A stretch of 41,498 nucleotides of DNA from a virus. Below, one piece after another: positions 1 through 6,839 of this stretch. The notes beneath the pieces are model-generated. The model did no database searches. It was not told where the DNA came from and saw only the letters and a list, made by a program, of their open reading frames with translations. The stretch's first letter is position 1; the number at the start of each line of letters is the position of its first letter. Location: the IMG/VR virus record IMGVR_UViG_3300037584_001118, positions 1 to 41,498 of that record; one strand, 5' to 3'. A program made the position numbers and the translations under genes.

Positions 1-138
1 GAGCTTAATTTAGAACGTATAAACCTATCTAGAACATTTGACCAAGTTACTGGTGCAATGATTGAAATAGAAAATCAAATTAAAGCTTTAACACCTGAAG
101 AAAAGCCTGCAAAGGCTAAAAAGGTTGAAACCAAATAA
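1..138 (+). CDS. 3' end of a gene of unknown function (truncated by window start)
   Basis: The frame beginning at base 1 is open and stops with TAA at 136-138, leaving the last 45 residues of a protein whose start lies outside the window. The fragment is mostly helix-forming, with a run of charged and hydrophobic residues and a Lys/Ala/Pro-rich tail (EEKPAKAKKVETK). The ending suggests a small helical or coiled-coil protein. The next gene starts inside this one, which supports it being real. In T7-like cyanophages this position falls after the tail fibres and before the lysis and packaging genes. I cannot name it. Confidence 0.6.
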   Translation, partial: ELNLERINLSRTFDQVTGAMIEIENQIKALTPEEKPAKAKKVETK

Positions 139-511
139 AACTTTTAATATTCCAGATGTACCTGAAATGAAAGAGATGACACTGCCGTTACCTACGGCAG
201 ATGTCCCTTTTTATAAACCATTAGTAGTTCCTCCTAGCGATTTACGTCCACCAGACGGTGTAAAATCAGAAGCTGAAGATGAACAACCTACAGGTATTAG
301 AGAAGTAAAGTTACCAGTACTAAATTTTAAAGTACCAGTACCTGAAAACGAAATATTAATAACGGCTGGTACAACAGCAGTCGTTTCTGTAGCAGCCACC
401 CTTACAGCTACAGCAGCTTTTAAATGGGCAGTAACTACACTTAAACCAATATTAAAAACAACATGGAAGAAGCTAAGCCAGTCAAAGAAAAAGGGTTCTT
501 TGGCAAAGTAA
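125..511 (+). CDS. Hypothetical protein with one membrane segment
   Basis: A 128-residue protein that starts with TTG at 125, inside the end of the preceding gene. The first 75 residues are Pro-rich and acidic (LPLPTADVPFYKPLVVPPSD). A hydrophobic Ala/Thr/Val stretch follows at about residues 78-102 and reads as one transmembrane helix. The tail is Lys-rich (about 109-128). This points to an N-out or N-in single-span membrane protein, or a small virion protein that touches membrane. It overlaps the next gene by 49 bases, so the two are probably translated together. I do not recognise a family. A lysis-accessory role is possible from the neighbouring holin candidate but is only inference. Confidence 0.6.
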   Translation: MKPNKTFNIPDVPEMKEMTLPLPTADVPFYKPLVVPPSDLRPPDGVKSEAEDEQPTGIREVKLPVLNFKVPVPENEILITAGTTAVVSVAATLTATAAFKWAVTTLKPILKTTWKKLSQSKKKGSLAK

Positions 512-774
512 AAGACATAGCATCAGAAAAAGAATATCAAGTTGAATTTGTTGGAACAGTAGTAAGACTAGGCGTAGTGGTGTGGTCTGGATTTATTATC
601 ACGATGAATTACGTAGATATACCTGTAATTAAGAAGTCTGGAAACAGCGACATCACGTTCGTAGCCAGCGTTTTTACGGGCGCACTTGCAACTTTCGGGC
701 TGACTACTGGTAAGAACGGTAATGGTAAACCACCAGTCTGTCCAATGGCAAACAAAGATAAACCAAAAACATGA
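463..774 (+). CDS. Small two-helix membrane protein, holin candidate
   Basis: A 103-residue protein with a charged N-terminus and two hydrophobic segments, at about residues 29-48 (GTVVRLGVVVWSGFIITM) and 66-84 (FVASVFTGALATFGL), then a polar Cys- and Lys-containing tail. Size, two predicted spans and charged ends fit a phage holin, which would sit in the host inner membrane and time lysis. It lies beside two exported proteins and upstream of the terminase genes, as T7 gp17.5 (holin) lies near gp18 and gp19. No endolysin is recognisable nearby. The assignment rests on topology and position only. A membrane-anchored virion protein is the main alternative. Confidence 0.5.
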   Translation: MEEAKPVKEKGFFGKVKDIASEKEYQVEFVGTVVRLGVVVWSGFIITMNYVDIPVIKKSGNSDITFVASVFTGALATFGLTTGKNGNGKPPVCPMANKDKPKT

Positions 775-1612
775 AGAAATGGATTCTTCTCTTAGCACTG
801 TTGTCACCCGCAGTAGCGAGAGCAAACACAATAACTCCTCAGTTCACACAAGGGAGTATGACCTCAACGACAACAACTACCCAAACAATTTCAGAAACAA
901 TAAATCAAGAAGTATATGGAGCCGAGGTAAAAACTTGGTCAGGAACAAATATAACTCCTTCAGGAGATATTGCAGATACTGCTACAACCTTCAGTTTGAC
1001 AACTCCCGGAGCAGACTTTCAGTTAGAGATAACAGAAAGATCAGCAGGGATAATCGAAACAATAGATACCGTACGCACAATCGACACAGATTCCACTACT
1101 ACTTCTTACTCAGTCTTCTCACAATAAGTCCAGCATACGCAGAGACAGATCCTGAGACAAATAACGTTAGCAATCCAGTGGCTGCGGCGACTGGAAACGT
1201 TACGAATCAGGCTGTCCAATTTCAGAATAATGGAGCTCCAAGTCGTCAACAGTACGGTGGAAACATAAGCTGCAACGGCAGTACTATGACCTTTTCACCT
1301 TTTTATATGGGCAACCATACAAAACCGTGGGAGATGGATGAAGAAACTGGAATGAACCCTTCTAGCTACACACTGGCTGAGAACTGGGGTTTCCAAGTTA
1401 ACTTTATGGTTCCGTTAGATAAAGAAAGTTTAAAACGATGCAGAAGTATAGCTGCACGACAAGAAGAGAAGATGCGACTCGACTACGAGTTAACGAGAGC
1501 ACTTAAATGTGCCTCATTACAAAAAACAGGTTTCACCCTAAGACCGGGAAGCAGAGTTGTGCATTTGTGCAGCGACATAATCCCAATTCAATCAACCAAA
1601 TCAAAGAAATAA
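722..1612 (+). CDS. Exported protein, start unresolved
   Basis: The open frame runs from an ATG at 722, but protein-like sequence begins only near 1079. There a signal-peptide core (YYFLLSLLTISPAYA) and a clean AYA/ET cleavage site appear, followed by about 160 residues with conserved-looking Cys, Trp and charged segments (for example RSIAARQEEKMRLDYELTRALK). The part before 1079 is Arg/Asn/Ser-rich and looks like the shadow of the overlapping exported gene at 771-1127. No ATG, GTG or TTG occurs in this frame between about 935 and the signal peptide. Translation may therefore use an unusual start, a -1 frameshift from the upstream gene, or the far ATG. The function is unknown, and export to the periplasm is likely. 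Confidence 0.6.
   Translation: MVNHQSVQWQTKINQKHEEMDSSLSTVVTRSSESKHNNSSVHTREYDLNDNNYPNNFRNNKSRSIWSRGKNLVRNKYNSFRRYCRYCYNLQFDNSRSRLSVRDNRKISRDNRNNRYRTHNRHRFHYYFLLSLLTISPAYAETDPETNNVSNPVAAATGNVTNQAVQFQNNGAPSRQQYGGNISCNGSTMTFSPFYMGNHTKPWEMDEETGMNPSSYTLAENWGFQVNFMVPLDKESLKRCRSIAARQEEKMRLDYELTRALKCASLQKTGFTLRPGSRVVHLCSDIIPIQSTKSKK
771..1127 (+). CDS. Exported protein with signal peptide, Thr/Ser-rich
   Basis: A 118-residue protein that begins with a textbook signal peptide: a Lys pair, a hydrophobic core (WILLLALLSPA) and a signal peptidase site near VARA/NT at about residue 18. The mature part is rich in Thr and Ser and free of Cys, suggesting a beta-rich extracytoplasmic protein. It overlaps the preceding gene by four bases (ATGA). 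The -1 frame is open across its whole length and leads into a second exported protein at the next entry. I know similar sequences from uncultured marine phages but no function. A role at the cell envelope during lysis, in the place where other phages carry spanins, is speculation. Confidence 0.7.
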   Translation: MKKWILLLALLSPAVARANTITPQFTQGSMTSTTTTTQTISETINQEVYGAEVKTWSGTNITPSGDIADTATTFSLTTPGADFQLEITERSAGIIETIDTVRTIDTDSTTTSYSVFSQ

Positions 1613-1613
1613 A

Positions 1614-1769
1614 ATGTTAGCAATCTTAAAACCATTTGTATTATCTGCACTTAAGTCACCAAAATTTAAGACTTTTGTAGTTGAACTATTAGAAAAATTA
1701 GTTGAGCAAACAGATAACGATTTAGATGATAAGGCATTAGCCATGGTCAAAAAAGGGCTAGGCATCTAA
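1614..1769 (+). CDS. Small helical protein, 51 residues
   Basis: A short frame from ATG 1614 to TAA 1767-1769. The product is MLAILKPFVLSALKSPKFKT and then an amphipathic acidic helix ending DDKALAMVKKGLGI. It stops on a TAATG that starts the next gene, and the preceding gene ends two bases before its ATG, so it fits the tight operon spacing exactly. The N-terminal third is hydrophobic and might touch membrane. I do not recognise a family. Confidence 0.65.
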   Translation: MLAILKPFVLSALKSPKFKTFVVELLEKLVEQTDNDLDDKALAMVKKGLGI

Positions 1770-2005
1770 TGGCTAACGTCAGTTTAAAAATCGGCAAGCA
1801 TAAAAGTCGTACTGGCGGACTCACCAAAGCTGGTAGAGAAAAATACAACAGAGCAACAGGCTCAAATCTAAAAGCACCTCAACCGGGTGGTGGTCCTCGC
1901 AAAAGATCATTTTGCGCTCGTATGTCAGGGGTAAAAGGACCAATGAAAAAACCAAACGGCAAGCCTACTCGTAAGGCTTTAGCCCTTCGCAAATGGAAAT
2001 GTTAA
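1769..2005 (+). CDS. Small basic conserved phage protein (DUF6321-like)
   Basis: A 78-residue, strongly basic Gly- and Lys-rich protein with the pattern SRTGGLTKAGREKYN, a PGGGPRKRSFCARM segment and a final ALRKWKC. I recall this pattern from a family of unknown function found in many phages (DUF6321), but I could not search for it. Its start codon shares bases with the stop of the preceding gene (TAATG). The high charge suggests nucleic-acid binding or packaging with the DNA. Function is otherwise unknown. Confidence 0.7.
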   Translation: MANVSLKIGKHKSRTGGLTKAGREKYNRATGSNLKAPQPGGGPRKRSFCARMSGVKGPMKKPNGKPTRKALALRKWKC

Positions 2006-2007
2006 TT

Positions 2008-2082
2008 ATGCCAAAAGGAAAAGGTACCTACGGTACAAAAAAAGGAAGACCACCTAAAAAAGGTAAGTGTTGTCATGTCTAA
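2008..2082 (+). CDS. 24-residue basic peptide
   Basis: ATG 2008 to TAA 2080-2082 encodes MPKGKGTYGTKKGRPPKKGK followed by CCHV. Peptides of this form (MPxGKGTYGxxxGRPPKK) recur in phage genomes, in my memory. It starts two bases after the previous stop, and its end overlaps the next ATG at 2075. Function is unknown. Confidence 0.55.
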   Translation: MPKGKGTYGTKKGRPPKKGKCCHV

Positions 2083-2221
2083 ACGTGGACTCTATGCAAA
2101 CATCCACGCCAAACGTCTAAGAATCAAAAAAGGTTCTGGCGAGAAGATGAGAAAACCCGGAGCTAAAGGTGCTCCTACTGCTGCAAACTTTAAACGTGCT
2201 GCTAAGACAGCTAAAAAATAA
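2075..2221 (+). CDS. Small basic protein, 48 residues
   Basis: ATG 2075 to TAA 2219-2221. The product starts MSKRGLYANIHAKRLRIKKG and continues with SGEKMRKPGAKGAPTAANF. This resembles a very common short phage protein of unknown function (LYANIHAKR...GSGEKMRKPG...GAPT). It overlaps its upstream neighbour by eight bases and shares the TAATG with its downstream neighbour. The charge suggests DNA or RNA contact. Confidence 0.65.
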   Translation: MSKRGLYANIHAKRLRIKKGSGEKMRKPGAKGAPTAANFKRAAKTAKK

Positions 2222-2373
2222 TGGCAGCTAATAACATTCTAAAAATAAGAACTGTTCGTGGAGTACCTAAGTATCTATACAACTTAGATAAAGAAAGGTA
2301 TGGCGATAAGTTTAAAACTATCAAGAAGATAGAAAAAAGAGTACAGAAGAAAAAGAAAAAGCGTAACGCATGA
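2221..2373 (+). CDS. Small basic protein, 50 residues
   Basis: ATG 2221 (inside the previous stop, TAATG) to TGA 2371-2373, which itself overlaps the terminase small subunit start. The product has a mixed first half (MAANNILKIRTVRGVPKYLY) and a poly-Lys tail (RVQKKKKKRNA). It is the fourth of a run of tiny basic proteins directly upstream of the terminase small subunit. I do not recognise it. Confidence 0.55.
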   Translation: MAANNILKIRTVRGVPKYLYNLDKERYGDKFKTIKKIEKRVQKKKKKRNA

Positions 2374-2615
2374 AAAAGAAAGCAACCGAAGATCAATTCA
2401 ACGAGTTGCATAACTTAGTTACTAAGGAGTTCCTCGCTCGCATCAAAGCAGGTGAGGCAACTACCCAAGACTTAAAGGCAGCCTGCGATTGGTTAAAAGC
2501 TAATGATATTAGCGGTGTTGCTTATGACGGGAACCCTCTGTCAAAACTTGCACAGGTTATGCCAACTGTTGATCCAGAATTAGTACAGGCGAAGCTCTAT
2601 GGAAGGAACAGCTGA
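2370..2615 (+). CDS. terS: Terminase small subunit (T7 gp18-like)
   Basis: An 81-residue protein with the pattern ATTQDLKAACDWLKANDISG near residues 30-49, typical of T7-like small terminase (DNA maturase A) proteins. In that family the protein forms a ring that helps the large subunit recognise and package concatemeric DNA. Length is close to T7 gp18 (89 residues). It starts on ATGA overlapping the previous stop. The large subunit lies about 2 kb downstream, with an HNH nuclease between, as in many phages where HNH enzymes accompany terminases. The family call rests on motif and position. Confidence 0.75.
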   Translation: MKKKATEDQFNELHNLVTKEFLARIKAGEATTQDLKAACDWLKANDISGVAYDGNPLSKLAQVMPTVDPELVQAKLYGRNS

Positions 2616-2850
2616 ATACTACCGGTCCAACCCAAAAGCTAAAGCTAAAAGGCTTAAGCAACAAAAAAGATACAACAAAACTAAAAAGGGCTTAGCCCTG
2701 CGTGTAAATGCAAATCGACTTAATAGACAACTTGGTACCTACGGAAATGGTGATGGGCGAGACGCTGCTCACTATAAGGGGAGTACTACCAAGGGAAGAC
2801 TCCAATCTCCATCTAAGAACAGACAAAGCCGACTCAAAATACGTAAATGA
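2599..2850 (+). CDS. Conserved basic hypothetical protein
   Basis: An 83-residue basic protein. It begins MEGTAEYYRSNPKAKAKRLK and carries the segment GTYGNGDGRDAAHYKG near residues 46-61. I recall similar proteins next to terminase genes in marine phages. It overlaps the small terminase by 17 bases and the HNH gene by four (ATGA). The basic helical first half and Gly/Asp middle suggest nucleic-acid contact during packaging, but no function is known to me. Confidence 0.65.
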   Translation: MEGTAEYYRSNPKAKAKRLKQQKRYNKTKKGLALRVNANRLNRQLGTYGNGDGRDAAHYKGSTTKGRLQSPSKNRQSRLKIRK

Positions 2851-3176
2851 CCCCTCTACTACCTAGTCCAAAACATTACCTTCACAACTTAATAACCATG
2901 ACAAGTTCAGATTCTAAAAGGCTCTGGAGAAGAGCAGTAAAAGAGCACTTCGATTGTACATGTGTTTATTGCGGAAAAACTTATGAATTTAAAGAACTTA
3001 CACTCGATCATGTCAAACCTCGTTCAAAGGGAGGACAAGATCTTACAACAAATGTTGTCTGTGCGTGCAGGCAATGCAATGCGGACAAAGGTAGTAGTCA
3101 TTGGCTTGGATGGATGCGAAAAGCATTTGGATTTCAGCCACTGCGAGAGCTAATTATTCAACGACACATAACCTAA
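2847..3176 (+). CDS. HNH endonuclease
   Basis: A 109-residue protein with a complete HNH pattern. It has a zinc-binding CVYC near residues 39-42, the catalytic LDHVKPRSKGG near 53-63, Asn in TNVVCACRQCNADKGSS, and a second CRQC knuckle. Metal-dependent DNA nicking or cutting is the established role. HNH enzymes next to terminases often take part in DNA packaging, which fits its position between the two terminase genes. ATG 2847 overlaps the previous stop. An alternative ATG at 2898 would remove 17 residues without touching the domain. Confidence 0.85.
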   Translation: MTPLLPSPKHYLHNLITMTSSDSKRLWRRAVKEHFDCTCVYCGKTYEFKELTLDHVKPRSKGGQDLTTNVVCACRQCNADKGSSHWLGWMRKAFGFQPLRELIIQRHIT

Positions 3177-3178
3177 CG

Positions 3179-3742
3179 ATGGATACTAAAAAAAAGAAAA
3201 AATACAAGATTGTCAACGGTAAAAGAGTTGAAGACCATAGTGGACTTGGACTTAAAAAACTTGGAGGTCTTGCAAACAAAGCTTTAAAAATAATTACCAG
3301 AACTGATGGTTTTAATACCTACAGTAAAAAGGATCTGGAGAACCTAAGAAAAAAACAAAACACTACAAAAGGCAATTTTAATAAAGTTAATCCTCTTAAT
3401 AAGCAAAATAAGAAGATTAACGAAAAGAAAGCCAACATAACGAAAGAAAATGCTGGCAAGACAAAAGCTCAAATAGCAGCTCTTAAACGTAAAAGAGACG
3501 GTAAAACAGTTGCAAGCGTTAACGCAGATAACAAGAAAAAAATGCGTGACGCTGCTCGTACAAGAAACGACAAGTTTAAAAAGACTGGTAAGTCAACTGT
3601 AGAAGAACGTAGAGCAGCAGCTAAAAAACGTATGCAAGATGCTGCGCGTAAAAGAAACGAAGCTTTTAAAAACAAAAGAAAACTAAAAGTAGCCAATAAG
3701 AGAAAGAAAAAAGATAAATACGCAGGTATTTCAACAATCTAA
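3179..3742 (+). CDS. Lys/Arg-rich protein with internal repeat
   Basis: A 187-residue, extremely basic protein that begins with a Lys run (MDTKKKKKYKIVNGKRVEDH). Two near-copies of a helical unit occur near its end: KKKMRDAARTRNDKFKK and, about 30 residues later, KKRMQDAARKRNEAFKN. Asn, Lys and Arg dominate, and there is little hydrophobic core. It looks like a nucleic-acid-binding or DNA-condensing protein, possibly packaged with the genome. The frame extends upstream into the HNH gene, but ATG 3179 right after that gene is the natural start. A rho-independent terminator follows at once, so this gene closes the transcription unit. Confidence 0.65.
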   Translation: MDTKKKKKYKIVNGKRVEDHSGLGLKKLGGLANKALKIITRTDGFNTYSKKDLENLRKKQNTTKGNFNKVNPLNKQNKKINEKKANITKENAGKTKAQIAALKRKRDGKTVASVNADNKKKMRDAARTRNDKFKKTGKSTVEERRAAAKKRMQDAARKRNEAFKNKRKLKVANKRKKKDKYAGISTI

Positions 3743-3748
3743 ATAGCC

Positions 3749-3768
3749 GCCCCGTAAGGGGCTTTTTT
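3749..3768 (+). terminator. Rho-independent terminator
   Basis: A perfect five-pair GC stem (GCCCC and GGGGC) with a GTAA tetraloop is followed directly by six T. It lies seven bases after the stop of the Lys-rich gene and ends just before the next ATG at 3770. Confidence 0.85.
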
Positions 3769-3769
3769 A

Positions 3770-4633
3770 ATGCCTATAGATAATATTCTTCGCTCCGCGC
3801 TGAAGAACGGGAAGAGTGCTGTCAAAAACGGTGTCAGGAATGGCGTAAAGAACGGCATAAATGGCAACGGTTTTAAGAACGGCGTACAAGAAATAACGGG
3901 TGGTGAACTAGCAAAACGTCAATATGTAGAGCAACAGTTAGCAAGACAAAACTTTGGTACACGTAAACCCGGAAGTGCTGTTAGAGCGCAAAGACCTACA
4001 AGTCGTATGGGTGCCAGAAGTATTATTGCTAGTGAACCAGTCAAGATGTTAAAAGCTTACCCAAATAGAAAAGAAGAAATAAACATGTGGATGCGTAACG
4101 CATATAAACATGCAAGAGAAAACGGAAGTCTAGATGGGTACCCAGAATACGTAGGTCCTGACGGAAAAACATGGAGACCTAAACCTAGTCAAAGTGCATT
4201 TGAAGGTCTTAAATTAAAAGGTGACGATAAACAAGCTAGAGCTAAGATACTTAAAAAAAGATCTGATAGAGAAAAACCTTGGACTAAATCAAAAGGTCAA
4301 GATGAAATTTACGCAGCATTATTAAAAGTTGGTAAGGAGCATCTATATGACAAATTGATTCGTCTTATGAAAAAAGACTATACAAGAAAGAAAAAATCAT
4401 TAAAAGGTTTGACTAAAGGGCATTTTATATCTCTTGATAACGGTGGTTTAGATGTTGCAGAAAACTTTGGACCACAAAGAGGTAAAAGCCTAAAAATACG
4501 CAAAGGCAACAGATTTGAAGTAGATCCCGGTAACTATTCTGAACAAGCAGATAGTACTGTTGGATTTGGTTCTGGAAAAGGCGTAGATAATTGGGACGAT
4601 TACGTAGCTATGAAGCTCTCAGAGCTCGAATAA
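3770..4633 (+). CDS. Hypothetical protein with possible HNH-like core
   Basis: A 287-residue basic protein. The N-terminus holds repeated NG units (NGVRNGVKNGINGNGFKNG, about residues 20-38). Near residues 219-248 lies GHFISLDNGGLDVAENFGPQ followed by Arg/Lys-Gly and Asn (KGNR). The His, the Asn and the closing Asn-Arg have the spacing of a divergent HNH beta-beta-alpha fold (H...N...N..RG), so a nuclease is possible. This is inference from one motif. It starts one base after the terminator T-run, so most of its message must come from a promoter or readthrough I cannot place. It precedes the large terminase. Confidence 0.6.
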   Translation: MPIDNILRSALKNGKSAVKNGVRNGVKNGINGNGFKNGVQEITGGELAKRQYVEQQLARQNFGTRKPGSAVRAQRPTSRMGARSIIASEPVKMLKAYPNRKEEINMWMRNAYKHARENGSLDGYPEYVGPDGKTWRPKPSQSAFEGLKLKGDDKQARAKILKKRSDREKPWTKSKGQDEIYAALLKVGKEHLYDKLIRLMKKDYTRKKKSLKGLTKGHFISLDNGGLDVAENFGPQRGKSLKIRKGNRFEVDPGNYSEQADSTVGFGSGKGVDNWDDYVAMKLSELE

Positions 4634-4654
4634 CATATTTATCCACATTCGTAC

Positions 4655-6385
4655 ATGAAAGACGTTTTAACGTCCTTACAGGGCGATTTCAAGCTGTTTC
4701 TGCAAGCATTATGGGACCAGCTTGATCTCCCTTCACCAACTAGGGCGCAATATGCCATTGCAGACTATTTACAACACGGACCTAAACGTCTACAGATCCA
4801 AGCCTTCCGAGGAGTCGGAAAAAGTTGGATTACTGGAGCGTTTGTGTTGTGGACGCTCTTCAATGACCCAGAAAAGAAAATAATGATAATTTCTGCCTCT
4901 AAGGAGAGGGCAGACAACATGAGTATCTTCTTACAAAAACTAATAATAGAAACACCATGGCTAAGTCACTTACAACCAAAGAGCGACGACGCGAGATGGT
5001 CAAGAATTTCCTTCGACGTTCTATGCTCACCTCATCAGGCACCGTCAGTCAAAAGTGTTGGTATTACTGGTCAGTTAACGGGAAGCAGGGCAGACCTGAT
5101 GATTCTGGACGACATAGAAGTTCCCGGGAACAGTATGACGGAGTTGATGCGTGAAAAGCTTCTTCAACTCTGCACCGAAGCAGAATCAATCCTTACGCCG
5201 AAAAACGATAGCCGTATTATGTATCTCGGGACTCCTCAGACTACTTTTACTATTTATCGTAAGCTGGCAAGCAGGAATTACAAACCGTTTATTTGGACCG
5301 CAAGATACCCAAGAAATAATACCCCTTACGAAGGACTTATAGCTCCACAGTTACAAGAAGACATTGATAACGGAGCTGGTCCTTGGACACCTACAGACGA
5401 TAGATTTTCAGATGATGACCTCGTTGAAAGAGAAGCGTCTATGGGACGCAGCAACTTCATGTTGCAATTTATGTTGGACACAAGTCTGTCAGACGCTGAG
5501 AAATTCCCTCTCAAAATGGCTGACCTTATTGTTACTAGCATCAATCCTACTAAAGCACCCGACAATATCGTATGGTGCTCAGATCCAAGAAACTGTCTTA
5601 AAGACTTACCCACAGTGGGCTTACCCGGTGATTACTTCTATTCGCCTATGCAGCAACAAGGTGAGTGGACTGATTACCAAGAAACCATCTGCTCAGTCGA
5701 CCCCTCAGGTAGAGGAGCCGATGAGACTGCCGCCTGCTACATCTCGCAGAAGAACGGCTTTCTATACGTACATGAGATGCGAGCCTACCGCGACGGGTAT
5801 TCAGATGCGACCTTGCTCGATATACTAAAAGGCTGCAAAAAATACAACGTAAATACACTAGTTATCGAATCTAACTTCGGTGACGGTATTGTAGCTGAGC
5901 TATTTAAAAAGCATCTACAACAAACAAAACAAAGAATACTTGTAGAAGAAGTAAGAGCTAATGTCAGAAAAGAAGATCGTATTATTGATACCCTTGAGCC
6001 TGTTCTTAATCAACATCGTCTCATTGTCAATCGCTCTCTCATCGAATGGGATTACAACTCCAATAGAGAAGCTCCTCCAGAAGAAAGACTGCTTTACATG
6101 CTCTTCTACCAAATGAGTCGTATGTGTAGACAGAAATACGCTGTCAAACATGACGATAGGTTGGACTGTTTAGCTCAAGGAGTTAAATACTACATAGATG
6201 CTCTGTCTATTTCAGCACAGGCACAGATCAACTTAAAGAAACAAGAAGAATGGTTAGATATGCTCGAACAATTCACTGATGACCCTCAAGCTGCTACTAA
6301 TCACCTTGTCCTAGGACTGGACTTAGACCAGCGTAAAGAGGCGAGAGGTAACGCAGGTAAAAAATCATACAACAACTGGGTTTAG
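4655..6385 (+). CDS. terL: Terminase large subunit (T7 gp19-like)
   Basis: A 576-residue packaging motor and headful or end-cutting nuclease. Visible elements are Walker A FRGVGKS (51-57), Walker B MILDDIE (149-155), a coupling LGTPQT (191-196), and a RNase H-fold nuclease with DPSGRG (D349), IESNFGDG (E405) and DDRLDC (D500, D501, D504). Length and order match T7 gp19 (586 residues). The protein docks on the portal and pumps DNA using ATP. The ATG at 4655 follows a 21-base gap. An 11-base string just before it (tccacattcgt) recurs upstream of the gene at 8406. Confidence 0.95.
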   Translation: MKDVLTSLQGDFKLFLQALWDQLDLPSPTRAQYAIADYLQHGPKRLQIQAFRGVGKSWITGAFVLWTLFNDPEKKIMIISASKERADNMSIFLQKLIIETPWLSHLQPKSDDARWSRISFDVLCSPHQAPSVKSVGITGQLTGSRADLMILDDIEVPGNSMTELMREKLLQLCTEAESILTPKNDSRIMYLGTPQTTFTIYRKLASRNYKPFIWTARYPRNNTPYEGLIAPQLQEDIDNGAGPWTPTDDRFSDDDLVEREASMGRSNFMLQFMLDTSLSDAEKFPLKMADLIVTSINPTKAPDNIVWCSDPRNCLKDLPTVGLPGDYFYSPMQQQGEWTDYQETICSVDPSGRGADETAACYISQKNGFLYVHEMRAYRDGYSDATLLDILKGCKKYNVNTLVIESNFGDGIVAELFKKHLQQTKQRILVEEVRANVRKEDRIIDTLEPVLNQHRLIVNRSLIEWDYNSNREAPPEERLLYMLFYQMSRMCRQKYAVKHDDRLDCLAQGVKYYIDALSISAQAQINLKKQEEWLDMLEQFTDDPQAATNHLVLGLDLDQRKEARGNAGKKSYNNWV

Positions 6386-6404
6386 AGCAAGCATGGGCTA
6401 TTAG

Positions 6405-6427
6405 GGGAGAGAAGGGTGGACTCTCCC
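6405..6427 (+). repeat. Hairpin in the terL-downstream spacer
   Basis: The spacer 6386-6496 contains a perfect seven-pair inverted repeat (GGGAGAG and CTCTCCC, nine-base loop). It also has two copies of GATATC flanking a T-rich loop at 6452-6470. Neither hairpin has a proper T-tract right after its stem, so termination is uncertain. They may be transcript-processing or attenuating structures. Confidence 0.5.
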
Positions 6428-6496
6428 TCACTAATACATAACTGTTAGCTGGATATCCCTTTTTGATATCACCTCTACCTACTTACTTTAACTAGT

Positions 6497-6766
6497 ATGG
6501 ATAATAAATTACATATAAACCATTTTAAAGAACTATATAAGAGTCTGAAGACTCCTTTCCCACCCCTGAATTGGTTAATACTTGGTATGTTGGTGGGGTT
6601 AGAACAGAGATGGGTACATCTCAAAGCAAAACAAACTGTAGATATAGCAATAGAAGAGTACCACGAGAAAATGGACGAACTAGATGAGAAAGTCTACAAA
6701 GCAGTAATAGAAGAGACAGAAGATGGTGGATTTACCATCGGTTACTTCCCGGAAGACGATGAATAA
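6497..6766 (+). CDS. Hypothetical protein, 89 residues
   Basis: An acidic protein with a short hydrophobic stretch near residues 24-35 (LNWLILGMLVGL) and a charged helical second half, ending in an acidic tail (FPEDDE). It could be peripherally membrane-associated. It lies between the large terminase and talC and overlaps a tiny downstream frame by eight bases. I do not recognise it. Confidence 0.6.
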   Translation: MDNKLHINHFKELYKSLKTPFPPLNWLILGMLVGLEQRWVHLKAKQTVDIAIEEYHEKMDELDEKVYKAVIEETEDGGFTIGYFPEDDE

Positions 6767-6839
6767 TATCGGATTAGAAATACTATTCTGGACCGTACTT
6801 ACTATGTACGTCCTCACCCGTATAGGAGTTTTTAAATGA
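6759..6839 (+). CDS. 26-residue single-span membrane peptide
   Basis: ATG 6759 to TGA 6837-6839 encodes a peptide that is almost all one hydrophobic helix (IGLEILFWTVLTMYVLTRIG). It starts inside the end of the preceding gene, and its stop overlaps the talC start (ATGA). This double coupling is the usual sign of a translated gene. The function is unknown. It might be a small membrane regulator, or serve mainly to couple translation into talC. Confidence 0.5.
   Translation: MNNIGLEILFWTVLTMYVLTRIGVFK

Noticed and set aside
4957-5828. Frames inside terL in other registers (for example 4957-5154 and 5364-5828)
   Set aside because: They are shadows of the terminase gene, without start signals or family features.
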